Origin: Leptolyngbya sp. SIO1E4
Lineage (GTDB): Bacteria; Cyanobacteriota; Cyanobacteriia; Phormidesmidales; Phormidesmidaceae
NCBI GenBank assembly: GCA_010672825.2
Contig: JAAHFU020000002.1
Span: 694,001 to 758,000, forward strand
Reading direction: 5' to 3'
DNA: 64,000 bases
In this document: positions 1-8,053 of the stretch, piece after piece
How the letters are laid out: the number at the start of each line of letters is the position of its first letter
How positions within the stretch are numbered: position 1 is the stretch's first letter
The notes under the pieces: model-generated
Database searches by the model: none
Told to the model about the DNA's origin: nothing
Seen by the model: only the letters and a program-made list of their open reading frames with translations
Position numbers and translations under genes: made by a program

Positions 1-258
1 AAAGTCTGCCAAGGTTTCAATAGTCAAATCGTCGGGGGTTGGCCCCAACCCACCCGTGAACAGGAGTAAGCGCGATCGCTCGCAGGCGATCGCCAGTGCC
101 CGTTGAATCCGTAAAGGATTATCTCCCACAACGGTCTGGTAGTAGTGGGGAATGCCCAACTGGGCCAATTCTTGTGCTAAAAACTGGGCATTCGTATTCA
201 GAATGTCGCCCAGCAATAGCTCTGTGCCAACGCAAATAACTTCTGCACTTCCCTGCAT
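1..258 (-). CDS. cinA: CinA family protein, N-terminal part (cut by window edge)
   Basis: The minus-strand reading frame opens with [19 protein letters not shown] and continues with [19 protein letters not shown] and a [13 protein letters not shown] segment. These are the hallmark of the MoaB/MogA-like molybdopterin-binding domain of CinA (competence/damage-inducible protein; the family includes nicotinamide-nucleotide amidases and ADP-ribose pyrophosphatases). Only the first 86 codons lie in the window, and the reading frame is open to base 1, so the C-terminal amidase domain cannot be judged. The ATG at 258 fits the usual CinA start. It is divergent from the membrane glycosyltransferase that follows. 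Confidence 0.88.
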   Translation of the reverse strand, partial: MQGSAEVICVGTELLLGDILNTNAQFLAQELAQLGIPHYYQTVVGDNPLRIQRALAIACERSRLLLFTGGLGPTPDDLTIETLADF

Positions 259-423
259 GGGTTTCTGCCGTTCCTATGAAGACAGCGTGTTCTTAATAGT
301 GTCATGATTAAGGGCACTGCAGCGGCACTCACCCGAGATCGCCCGAAATCTCTGGGCATGCCCCTGGCCTCTCAGGGGGCAATATTACGGTCGCTGTCTT
401 TACATATCATTCGTGCCTCCCCC

Positions 424-2055
424 ATGAAAATTGCCTGGCCTGCGATACCCAATAGCGTTTGGTGGTGGCTGGGGGGAGGGCTGACGTTCCGGACAGTTGT
501 CGCTTGGCAATTGCCTGCGGGCTTTGACGAGGTTTATTACTACCTTTACAGCCGCCATTTAAGCTGGAGCTATTTTGACCACCCTCCCATCGTCGCCCTC
601 ACGACCGGAATTGGTTGGTGGCTGACAGATACCATCGTTCCCCTCACAATTCGCCTAGGGGCCTTAGGGCTTTACCCCCTGAGTCTAGGGCTGCTGTATC
701 TGACTGCAGAGCATCTCTTTGATCGCCAAACCGGCGTTTTGGCGATCGCGCTTGCCTCTATTGCCCCCTTACTGTGGATTACCTTTGGCACTCTGACCGC
801 CCCTGATAATGGGCTGATCTTTTTTTGGACCCTGACGCTGCTGATTGCCGCTTACGAGTTTATCCCCGCTCAGGGGTCAGCGTTAACGCCAGCCAGAGCA
901 ATCGCCTATCAGCCCTCTTACCGCATTGTGCTGCTGGGGGCCACGTTAGGGTTGGCCGGTTTGAGCAAGTATCACGGCTTTGTGTTGGGGGTAGGGCTGG
1001 TGGGGTTTTGTCTTACCTGCGACCGCACTCGCAAAGCGCTCTGGTCACCGTGGACAGCGCTTTCACTGCTGGTCTTTTTGCTGACGCTGATGCCGCTCTG
1101 GGTCTGGAACAGCCAGCATGGGTGGATTTCTTTTCGGTTTCATCTGTTTATGCGGTTTGAGGGGGAAGATCCAAGTCCGTATCGCGTTTTACAAACTCTG
1201 GTTACCTGGCTTTTGGGCCTTGTTTATCTGTTTCCAACCATCGGCCTGCCGCTCTGGTGGTACACCGGGCGATCGCTGCTACAGCAAATCCGTGACTGGA
1301 TACAGCCCCCCTTCATAGCTCAGGAGGCAGTCATTCGCGATCGCACGGCCTTGATTTTATGGATTTCGCTTCCCATTGCCCTAGGCTTCACGCTACTCGG
1401 TGGTAAGCAAGCGATCTATCCGGCATGGCCTGCCCCTGGCTTTTGGGGACTGCTGCTGCTGCTAGCCCATGCCGCTAGTCACTGGCGACGGCAGACGGTT
1501 CGACGCTGGCTCGCGGGGACAGGGTTCGTGCTGGGCGGCCTGGCAATGGTTGCGCTGCTGCATCTGTCTCTGGGGCTGCTGCAAAAACCAGGAAATTACA
1601 GCCTCTTTGGCGGGTTTGTGGCCCCAGCCCAAGACGGCTCGACCACCTTGCTAGATGTGGTGCAGTTGCGATCGCGGGTCGCCAATGCCCCCGCATTCAC
1701 CCAAGCGCTACCAGACACAGATTTTATTTTTACCGATGAGTTTTATCTATCAGGCTATGTCGACATGGCCTTACATCCATTAACTTCTCTACCCATCACC
1801 TGCTTCAGTCAAGATCCTCGGGGGTTTGCCTTTTGGAGCAGCCCTACCGACTGGGTAGGGCAAGACGCCCTCTACGTGACTTTGGCCAGCCTCCACCCTG
1901 ATCAAAATGAATTAGTCGCAGAATTCCAGCCTTATTTTCAAACCGTAGAACCGCTGCAGGAGATTCCCCTCACCCGAGGAGGCGTTGTGACAGAAACAGT
2001 GTTGTTGTATCGGGCAACAGAGATGCAGCAGCCCTACGTTTACCCCTACCCCTAA
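424..2055 (+). CDS. Membrane glycosyltransferase, GT39/ArnT-like (dolichyl-phosphate-mannose-protein mannosyltransferase family)
   Basis: This is a multipass membrane protein of about 543 residues from the chosen ATG. The segment GFDEVYYYLYSRHLSWSYFDHPP, about 30 residues in, carries the acidic DE motif and the DHPP turn typical of GT39/PMT_2-type enzymes, which transfer a sugar from a polyprenyl-phosphate donor in the outer leaflet. About ten hydrophobic segments follow, then a hydrophilic C-terminal periplasmic-like domain. An in-frame ATG at 304 would add 40 residues with little family character; 424 is preferred because the first hydrophobic segment follows shortly after. The acceptor (lipid, cell-surface polysaccharide or protein) cannot be told from sequence. 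The gene stands alone, divergent from cinA. Family assignment is firm; substrate is unknown. Confidence 0.85.
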   Translation: MKIAWPAIPNSVWWWLGGGLTFRTVVAWQLPAGFDEVYYYLYSRHLSWSYFDHPPIVALTTGIGWWLTDTIVPLTIRLGALGLYPLSLGLLYLTAEHLFDRQTGVLAIALASIAPLLWITFGTLTAPDNGLIFFWTLTLLIAAYEFIPAQGSALTPARAIAYQPSYRIVLLGATLGLAGLSKYHGFVLGVGLVGFCLTCDRTRKALWSPWTALSLLVFLLTLMPLWVWNSQHGWISFRFHLFMRFEGEDPSPYRVLQTLVTWLLGLVYLFPTIGLPLWWYTGRSLLQQIRDWIQPPFIAQEAVIRDRTALILWISLPIALGFTLLGGKQAIYPAWPAPGFWGLLLLLAHAASHWRRQTVRRWLAGTGFVLGGLAMVALLHLSLGLLQKPGNYSLFGGFVAPAQDGSTTLLDVVQLRSRVANAPAFTQALPDTDFIFTDEFYLSGYVDMALHPLTSLPITCFSQDPRGFAFWSSPTDWVGQDALYVTLASLHPDQNELVAEFQPYFQTVEPLQEIPLTRGGVVTETVLLYRATEMQQPYVYPYP

Positions 2056-2061
2056 ATCATC

Positions 2062-3003
2062 CGTCTCTCTTCCCCTGACATCCCCCTTAGCTGCAAAACT
2101 CTGACGATACAGAAAGGCAAGGGCGAGCAGAAACAGCCCTAAGAATTCTTGAAGTCTGGTAACCAGTCAATTCATCAGTACATTCCCAGTAGTGGCGCAT
2201 CAGACGTAGCAAACAACACACATAACAACAACAAATCGAATCCACTAACCAGAAAGCGCTCCAGAAAACACCTTCCCTTTCACGGTCAACAGTAGAGACC
2301 GTTTCTAAGCATAGGCTAAACACAAGGAATACATTTTCAACCAGCAGATAAATACGGATCTGAGCGCAGATAGTTTACCGGGTGAAATGGTGTAAGACCG
2401 TCCAAGCATCCTCTAATAGAGGATATATAGCGGTGTGCATTTAATTCAAGTACACCCTAGACCCCAAACCCTAGACCCTGCCTTCACCAAAACGTACTGG
2501 ATTGCACTGAATAGGGCTATAGCTATCGTCAGTAACGTTGCCGCATTTAGACATCTGAAAGCCTTTCACAAAGGGTGTTCTATTGAGCTTTTCATCAGGA
2601 ACCATGCCGATTGTGTAGTGAAGCGATGAAGTTGCCTGGTAGCTATAGCTAAATTTGCACCGATGAGATTAACTCTAAAAATACCCTTTTCGGCTTTGGG
2701 GTGCGAACTATCAGCCCGGATAATTGGTATAACTTGTGACAAATCCAAAAGTGGATGAATAGTCAAACCCAGTTCAGGATTCAGAAATTAATTTGAGAAT
2801 ATAGGCATAGTGGCATGGGTACGAACCATTCTTTCTGGGAGGTTCTAGCCACAACTAGAGACTTCTCCCCCTGACTCTATATCGATCGAGCGAAGCAGAC
2901 GAGGCCTTTAAGTCAACCGGTCAATCAAAATCCTAAAGTGCCTCAAAAGCCGAACTCTGATTGCCTTCAGAATTCATTTAAACCTTCAACACGTGAGTTT
3001 GCC
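2062..3003. other. Long intergenic region with a repeat element and no convincing gene
   Basis: About 940 bases separate the glycosyltransferase from the next gene. Short open frames here have no recognisable product and lack ribosome binding sites. What can be seen is a perfect 17-base palindrome at 2408-2424 (arms ATCCTCTA / TAGAGGAT) lying directly before a full copy of the heptad-containing dispersed element at 2426-2521. The rest is AT-rich and featureless to the eye. Confidence 0.6.
2426..2521 (+). repeat. Dispersed 96-bp heptad element, copy A
   Basis: The element begins TATAGCGGTGTGCAT and ends CTGAATAGGGCTATA, so the outermost six bases are inverted (TATAGC / GCTATA). The interior holds CCCTAGA and CCCCAAA heptads, followed by a conserved block containing CACCAAAACGTACTGG. 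The copy at 50257-50352, read on the opposite strand, has the same length and differs at about six positions. It has no coding capacity. Such a compact, non-coding, inverted-ended unit looks like a MITE or a STRR-type cyanobacterial repeat. Confidence 0.85.
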
Positions 3004-3453
3004 ATGTTTTTCACTCAGCTTTCAGCCGCTTTAGCATTCATTCCTCTATTAGCCTTGGGAACTCCCACTCTAGAGATCGCTCAAAACTCAGATCCTTACG
3101 GAGACTGGCAATATCTTTACAACGATACTTTCCAGGACAGTGGGGGGGCAGAAATCAGCCAAGAGTGGCGACTTAACCCAGCGACCCAGCGAAACAACAA
3201 CATCCTTAAATTCACCCTGTTGGCTCGCCGCAATCCAGTTAGCAGCAACGGCACCGCCGCCGCTGTGTTCAATTACGTCGCTGACTGTGGCGCCATGAGG
3301 TATGCCCCAGAGCAGGTGACTTTTCTAGACAACAATAACGGGACGCTAGATGTCCAAACCTATAACCAGGTAATGGAGGATGCCGATCCAAACGCGAACG
3401 CTAACTTCTACAGCGTTTTGGACAGGCTGTGCAAGGGCGAGCTGCCTGGTTAG
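3004..3453 (+). CDS. Small secreted protein of unknown function
   Basis: 149 residues. The N-terminus MFFTQLSAALAFIPLLALG is a signal-peptide-like hydrophobic stretch, with likely cleavage near the TLEIAQNSD segment. The mature part has two cysteines (in ADCGAMRY and near the end in RLCKG) that could form a disulfide, and a DWQYLYND opening. The pattern (aromatic opening, central VxDCG, C-terminal DxLC) vaguely resembles surface-adhesin-E-like small secreted proteins, but that is only an impression. An upstream in-frame GTG at 2938 would add 22 polar residues before the signal peptide, so the ATG at 3004 was chosen. It lies 135 bases upstream of htpG on the same strand. Confidence 0.6.
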   Translation: MFFTQLSAALAFIPLLALGTPTLEIAQNSDPYGDWQYLYNDTFQDSGGAEISQEWRLNPATQRNNNILKFTLLARRNPVSSNGTAAAVFNYVADCGAMRYAPEQVTFLDNNNGTLDVQTYNQVMEDADPNANANFYSVLDRLCKGELPG

Positions 3454-3588
3454 GAGATTTGAATCATTGCCCCGGAAAGTGGGGTAACCCGTACTACCCC
3501 GGGGGCAATATTGCTATTGCTCAGATCCGCGATCGCCCAGGAAGATTAAGCCGTTTACAGCTGTCTTGCAAACGTTGGTCACCGGACT

Positions 3589-5577
3589 ATGGCAACAATT
3601 CTGGAAAAAGGCAACATCAGCATCCATACTGAGAACATTTTCCCGATTATTAAGAAATGGCTCTACTCTGAGCATGAGATTTTTGTTCGAGAGCTGGTTT
3701 CAAATGCAGTAGACGCAATTCAAAAGTTGTCATTGCTCACGCGATCGGGGCAATATTCTGGCGATGTTAGCAACCCAGAGATCAAAATTGAGCTCAACAA
3801 AGAAGCCAAAACCCTGAGCATCTCAGATACAGGGTTGGGCATGACGGCGGATGAGGTCAAGAAGTATATCAACCAGGTGGCCTTCTCTAGCGCAGAGGAG
3901 TTTATCAGTAAGTTCAAGGACAGCGGTGATACCAGCATCATTGGTCATTTCGGCTTGGGCTTCTACTCTTCCTTCATGGTTGCTAACCGTGTTGAGATCG
4001 ACACCCTCTCCTATCAGGAGGGTGCTGAAGCCATACATTGGAGCTGCGACGGCACCACAGAATTTGAGCTATCCCCCTCTGAACGAGCCATCGTTGGAAC
4101 AACAGTCACGCTTAACTTAATGGATGAAGAGGAGGAATATTTAGAGCCCTCTCGTATCCGTCAACTCGTTAAAACCTACTGTGACTTCATGCCAGTGCCC
4201 ATCAAGCTGGAAGATGAAGTCATTAATAAGCACGAGGCCCCTTGGAAACAGTCCCCTAACAGCCTCAGCGACGAAGACTATCTAGAGTTTTACCGGTATC
4301 TCTATCCTTTCCAGGAAGATCCACTGCTATGGGTACATCTCAATACCGATTACCCCTTTGTCGTAAACGGCATCCTTTATTTCCCTAAGCTGAAGCCTGA
4401 TATTGACGTGACCAAGAGCAGTATCAAGCTGTTCTGTAATCAGGTATTCGTCAGCGATAACTGTGAAGAGGTCATTCCACGCTTCCTGATGCCTTTACGA
4501 GGGGTTATCGACAGTACAGACATTCCCCTCAATGTATCCCGCAGCTTCTTGCAGAACGATCGCACCGTACGCAAAATTGCCGACTACATTGCCCGCAAGG
4601 TGGGTGATAGCCTCAAGGCACTTTATCGGGACGATCGCGCCAAGTACATTGCCTCCTGGCAAGACCTCGGCACGTTTATCAAGTTTGGCTCCTTAAATGA
4701 CGACAAATTCAAGAAACAGGTAGAAGATTTTGTTATCTTCCGCACGACGGCCAAACTTGGAGAAACCGCAGACAACGAGACCGCCAAGGTCGAAGTCCAA
4801 ACGGATGAGGGAGATGCCTGGGCTGAGGTAGACGCCAAGCCAGAAACCGCAACCGATGCCAACGGTTATTACTACACCACCCTGAAAGAATATCTAGAGC
4901 GCAACAAAGAGCGCCACGAAAATCGGGTATTCTATGCCACCGATGAGGCGTCCCAAGCAACCTACATTGCGCTGCACCAATCCCAGGGACTAGAGGTTCT
5001 GTTCCTTGATACCTTCATCGATAACCATTTTGTGACTTTCCTTGAGCAGCAATATTCCGATGTGAAATTCTCTCGGGTAGATGCTGATCTCGATGAAACG
5101 CTGCTCGACAAAGGCAAACAAAGTGAGATTGTCGACCCCAACACGAACAAAACCCGTGATGATGAAATCAAGGCCCTATTCGAAAAAGCCTTGAATAAGC
5201 CTAAGGTCAATGTCCGGACAGAGGCGCTGAAGGCGGATACTCCAGATACCCCTCCGGCTATGGTGCTGCTTCCCGAAGCGACCCGTCGGATGCAGGAAAT
5301 GATGGCCATGATGCAGCAAACCGCAGCAGAGTTTCCTGAGGAACATGTGCTGTTGGTTAATACCGCACACCCCATGATCCAAAACCTGGCAAACCTGGGC
5401 CAAAGCTCAATCGTGCAACCCGACGGCTCTAGCTCTCCAGCAGGAGAACTCGCCACCCTCATTTGCCAGCACGTTTATGATTTAGCCCTGATGGCACAAA
5501 AAGGGTTTGATGCAAACGGCATGAAGTCCTTTGTAGAGCGGTCTAGCAAGCTACTGACGCAGTTAACAGAACGCTAA
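3589..5577 (+). CDS. htpG: Molecular chaperone HtpG (Hsp90 family)
   Basis: 662 residues, normal for the family. The N-terminal GHKL ATPase domain shows ISIHTENIFPIIKKWLYSEHE, the Mg/ATP-binding ELVSNAVDAIQKL helix, DTGLGM and GHFGLGFYSSFMVA (lid and G-box). The middle domain contains the conserved DIPLNVSRSFLQ segment with the catalytic-loop arginine, and the C-terminal dimerisation region follows. HtpG is a cytosolic, ATP-dependent homodimeric chaperone; in cyanobacteria it is linked to heat and oxidative stress and to phycobilisome linker stability. The ATG at 3589 gives the usual cyanobacterial N-terminus. A strong 36-base inverted repeat 30 bases after the stop probably ends the transcript. 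Confidence 0.97.
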   Translation: MATILEKGNISIHTENIFPIIKKWLYSEHEIFVRELVSNAVDAIQKLSLLTRSGQYSGDVSNPEIKIELNKEAKTLSISDTGLGMTADEVKKYINQVAFSSAEEFISKFKDSGDTSIIGHFGLGFYSSFMVANRVEIDTLSYQEGAEAIHWSCDGTTEFELSPSERAIVGTTVTLNLMDEEEEYLEPSRIRQLVKTYCDFMPVPIKLEDEVINKHEAPWKQSPNSLSDEDYLEFYRYLYPFQEDPLLWVHLNTDYPFVVNGILYFPKLKPDIDVTKSSIKLFCNQVFVSDNCEEVIPRFLMPLRGVIDSTDIPLNVSRSFLQNDRTVRKIADYIARKVGDSLKALYRDDRAKYIASWQDLGTFIKFGSLNDDKFKKQVEDFVIFRTTAKLGETADNETAKVEVQTDEGDAWAEVDAKPETATDANGYYYTTLKEYLERNKERHENRVFYATDEASQATYIALHQSQGLEVLFLDTFIDNHFVTFLEQQYSDVKFSRVDADLDETLLDKGKQSEIVDPNTNKTRDDEIKALFEKALNKPKVNVRTEALKADTPDTPPAMVLLPEATRRMQEMMAMMQQTAAEFPEEHVLLVNTAHPMIQNLANLGQSSIVQPDGSSSPAGELATLICQHVYDLALMAQKGFDANGMKSFVERSSKLLTQLTER

Positions 5578-5606
5578 AATCCAAGCCTCCCATAGAGACA
5601 CGAGGG

Positions 5607-5642
5607 TATAGAGACGCGAGATCAAGATCTCGCGTCTCTATA
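5607..5642. repeat. Perfect 17-bp inverted repeat with 2-base loop
   Basis: TATAGAGACGCGAGATC is followed by AA and its exact reverse complement. A related half-site (CATAGAGACACGAG) sits immediately before it. Repeats with the core AGAGACGCGA are common in intergenic DNA of filamentous cyanobacteria. It lies 29 bases after htpG and just before heptad-element copy D, and it could act as a strong hairpin at the end of the htpG mRNA, though no long T-run follows. Confidence 0.85.
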
Positions 5643-5658
5643 GATATGGGGGGTTAGA

Positions 5659-5790
5659 TATAGGGATTTGCATTCGGCTAAGGCACACCCTAGACCCCAA
5701 ACCCTAGACCCTCCTGTCTTGACCCAAACGTCCCACACCCATACAGCACGCCCTAGACCCCGCCTAGACCCAAATGTCCCGCACCTACTG
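5659..5790 (+). repeat. Dispersed heptad element, degenerate copy D (two cores)
   Basis: It starts TATAGGGATTTGCATTCGG, similar to the left end of copy A, and contains CACACCCTAGACCCC and further CCCTAGA heptads followed by TTGACCCAAACGT. A second CGCCCTAGACCCC unit with CCCAAATGTCC follows within 40 bases, as if the core had been duplicated. The right inverted end is not recognisable. Confidence 0.6.
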
Positions 5791-5805
5791 AACAAAGCAG
5801 ATTTC

Positions 5806-6570
5806 TTACACCAACCCATATCGCTTAAGCTGAGCCTCAACCAGGGTCTTCAGTTGAGCCGACAGGTCTGTGGCAGTGTTGAACACGAGCTGCTGTTGGG
5901 AGGGAACTTCGAAGGGAAAGTGCCCCGGCAGGTCCTGTCGGTCTTGTCGAGCCAGAATGATCTGTTCTGGGCGCTTGCACTGCAGGGCATAGCCGAGTTC
6001 TACGCATACACTGGCGCTGGCAAGTAAGCTGGGCGGCGTCCCAGGGAGTTGGGCAACAGAGGTGCCATCAGCAATAAAAATGAGGGATTGGCGCAGCTTT
6101 CGCATGAGGGAGCTGTTGCGACGCAGGGCTCCTTGCCCAGACCGATTGGATTCTTCTAGGGTGAGGGGTAAGCGCGATCGCCGATTCACTTTTTCCAATA
6201 GCTTTTGTAACCCCTCCCGCAAGAGATCACTCGATTCAGAATAGTCCGTCTGATAACTGAAAAAGATAAACGGCTCTAGCTGCACTACAGAGTCTTGCTT
6301 GGTGAAATAAATCTCATGGCTGAGCAGGTCAATATTGGAAATGGCGTAGGTGCCACTACCCTCAATGTAAAACTCCACCCCCTCCCCAGTGAGGTAGCGC
6401 TGGAACCAGGCCGACTGGCGCACTTCTTCACTGTCGTCCAGAAAATCAGCTCTGAGGCCAGCTTTCAGGAGGCTGTTACGACTAAGGCGCAAATCTTGGG
6501 GACGCTTTTCCAGTTCCCGAGCGGGTTCATATTGTTCCAGATACCATGCTTTGAGGGCAATAATCGCCAT
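5806..6570 (-). CDS. Conserved cyanobacterial protein with a C-terminal TIR/nucleoside-deoxyribosyltransferase-like domain
   Basis: 254 residues from the chosen ATG at 6570 (MAIIALKAWYLEQYEP); an in-frame upstream start would add 11 residues. Residues ~1-110 form a basic-to-mixed domain with RLSRNSLLKAGLRADFLDD and a SAWFQRYLTGEGVEFYIEG segment. Residues ~160-250 contain SLIFIADGT, then SVCVELGYALQCKRPEQII and FPFEV, ending in a helix. The order beta strand, D, small residues and VELGYAL followed by a strand resembles Rossmann-like TIR and nucleoside-deoxyribosyltransferase folds, where the glutamate (here E191) is catalytic. The architecture is, as far as I recall, conserved among cyanobacteria, which suggests a housekeeping role. 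Downstream of the DUF3082 gene in the same orientation, 210 bases away. Function unknown; the fold is inferred. Confidence 0.7.
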   Translation of the reverse strand: MAIIALKAWYLEQYEPARELEKRPQDLRLSRNSLLKAGLRADFLDDSEEVRQSAWFQRYLTGEGVEFYIEGSGTYAISNIDLLSHEIYFTKQDSVVQLEPFIFFSYQTDYSESSDLLREGLQKLLEKVNRRSRLPLTLEESNRSGQGALRRNSSLMRKLRQSLIFIADGTSVAQLPGTPPSLLASASVCVELGYALQCKRPEQIILARQDRQDLPGHFPFEVPSQQQLVFNTATDLSAQLKTLVEAQLKRYGLV

Positions 6571-6666
6571 GGATGTCAACCTGTCTGAAAAAGGGGCAAG
6601 CAAGATTGGTTATCCGAATACTTTACGCAGCATCGTCTCAAAATCAAGCTTTTGAGTGAAAATTCA

Positions 6667-6717
6667 TGACAAGCTGTTCTCCTTGTCGAGCTTGTCAGAA
6701 AACCTTGAGGCAGTGCC
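6667..6717. terminator. Two adjacent hairpins between the DUF3082 gene and the TIR-like gene
   Basis: TGACAAGCT (6667-6675) pairs exactly with AGCTTGTCA (6689-6697). A second hairpin (CTTGAGG / CCTCAAG) begins at about 6702. Read in the direction of the flanking minus-strand genes, the second hairpin comes first and is followed by a short T-rich stretch, so it may terminate the DUF3082 transcript. The other hairpin could be in the leader of the next gene. Confidence 0.4.
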
Positions 6718-6780
6718 CACCGCCCTCAAGTGAGCACCATTCACCTCTACAGTTCCAAGTTCGGGCGATCGCGGAAATTT

Positions 6781-7143
6781 CTAAGACTCAGAAGAGTGGG
6801 TGGCCGTGGCTTCGGCCCCTGTCACCCGCTGCCAAATCATCTGGCAGCCTAAGAGCAATAACCCGATCGCAGCCATCGCAAACACCCCAGTTCCCAGCGC
6901 AATCATGCCCAACACCAGGGTGCGCACAGCTGCTGATAGATTCACTGCAGTCACATTGGTGGATGCGATGGGCTTATTGGCAAAGGTGGTGGCGATCGCG
7001 CTCAACATTTTGTAAAACAGCAGCGACATCGTGCCTGCAATCAATGACCCAGTAAATGCCCGCAAGATTCGCCTGGTTGAAAGGGGCGCTTCAGGCGTCG
7101 CGATTTTATCTTCTGTATCGGTGGTGGGCTGAGGAGTACTCAT
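6781..7143 (-). CDS. DUF3082 family membrane protein
   Basis: About 120 residues from the ATG at 7143 (MSTPQPTTD). After a polar N-terminus the sequence RAFTGSLIAGTMSLLFYKML gives the first membrane segment, followed by ANKPIASTNVTAVNLSAAVRTL and a second hydrophobic segment ALGTGVFAMAAIGLLLLG. This arrangement matches the cyanobacterial DUF3082 family of small two-helix membrane proteins, whose role is unknown. An in-frame GTG 8 codons upstream is possible. Confidence 0.8.
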   Translation of the reverse strand: MSTPQPTTDTEDKIATPEAPLSTRRILRAFTGSLIAGTMSLLFYKMLSAIATTFANKPIASTNVTAVNLSAAVRTLVLGMIALGTGVFAMAAIGLLLLGCQMIWQRVTGAEATATHSSES

Positions 7144-7433
7144 AAAGATGCTGATTGGAGATACCACTAACCATACTGATAAAGTGTTGCCGCTGCACAG
7201 CCGTAAATCAAGGGGGACTGAAAACCCTCACAAGCCAATGCCTCCTCATCGGCACAGGTTTAGCCAGACTCTAATCGTCATGTAGCCTTGTACTGACAAC
7301 ACTGACCAGCAGTATTAGTTGGCAAGAAATCTCCTGTAGCAGTACGCATTCTGTATCTATGTGTCAGGAGGGATTTTTCAGGACGATCCAGATACCTCAA
7401 CTGCTCCCTCATCAAGGGTTTGCCTTCATCCTT

Positions 7434-7946
7434 TTACCTTAATATTTCTGCTTTTTGCGATAAACCTCCCACCCAGGAATGCAGCTGGGCCTGTCGGGGA
7501 ATGTAGAGGGGGTGCCGGGGCTGCCCAGTACGATTAATCCCTAAGCAGTAGAGACGATCGCGATACGGCGTCAGCAACTCCAGCACCCTGAGATCGCGCT
7601 GATAGAGGCTGCCCCCATTGCCCCAGGCCAATAAAATCTGCGGGGCTTGCTGGCAAGCCTGAAGGATAGCGGCATCGTTCTCTGCGCCAACGGGGTCTCC
7701 AACTGTTTTCAAATCTTTTGGGAAGGGGGTGCAGTAAGCAAACAAATTAACGACGATAAGGCTACCGTACTGCCATTGCTGAGCCAGACCGATGCAGCGG
7801 CGCAGCGTAGGGTCATCGCGCTGGTGATCCGCACGGCTAGGGTTCAGCATAATGAGGGCGATCGCAGGCTGGGCCCCATTCCACCAGCGATCTAACCGAT
7901 ATCGATACTGCCCTGTCCTGTCAAACTGGGCAGAGCGATTGATCAT
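7434..7946 (-). CDS. DUF1643 domain protein
   Basis: 170 residues from the ATG at 7946; a GTG 7 codons upstream (7967) is also open. The family signature is clear: ALIMLNPSRADHQRDDPTLRRCIG, then VVNLFAYCTPFPKDL, and ILLAWGNGGSLYQRD. DUF1643 proteins are small soluble proteins found sporadically in bacteria and phages; their biochemical activity is not established. The gene follows the UvrD-like helicase gene on the same strand with only a heptad repeat array between them, so they may be co-transcribed. Confidence 0.85.
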   Translation of the reverse strand: MINRSAQFDRTGQYRYRLDRWWNGAQPAIALIMLNPSRADHQRDDPTLRRCIGLAQQWQYGSLIVVNLFAYCTPFPKDLKTVGDPVGAENDAAILQACQQAPQILLAWGNGGSLYQRDLRVLELLTPYRDRLYCLGINRTGQPRHPLYIPRQAQLHSWVGGLSQKAEILR

Positions 7947-7996
7947 TTCTGGCTGGTTCAACAACACAATAATCTACACGGTTTGCATTCAGATAA

Positions 7997-8038
7997 CCCA
8001 AACCCCAAACCCCAGACCCCAAACCCCAAACTCTCAAC
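7997..8038 (+). repeat. Six tandem heptads, CCCAAAC type (copy E of dispersed heptad family)
   Basis: Six consecutive seven-base units: CCCAAAC, CCCAAAC, CCCAGAC, CCCAAAC, CCCAAAC, TCTCAAC. The sequence just before it (GTTTGCATTCAGATAA) resembles the left flank of the dispersed element, so this may be a remnant whose heptad core expanded. It lies between the helicase stop and the DUF1643 start. Confidence 0.8.
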
Positions 8039-8053
8039 CCAGATGACTGAGAT

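Noticed and set aside
2087-2766. Three short open frames in the gap after the glycosyltransferase gene
   Set aside because: No ribosome sites, odd composition, and one of them spans the repeat element; better explained as non-coding.
4962-5462. 166-residue antisense open frame inside htpG
   Set aside because: Its frame is a shadow of the conserved htpG coding sequence; Ser-rich composition follows from the opposite strand codon bias.
2426-8038. Heptads as true telomere repeats or chromosome ends
   Set aside because: They are short, interspersed and inside a continuous gene-rich region; cyanobacterial chromosomes are circular and carry STRR heptads.
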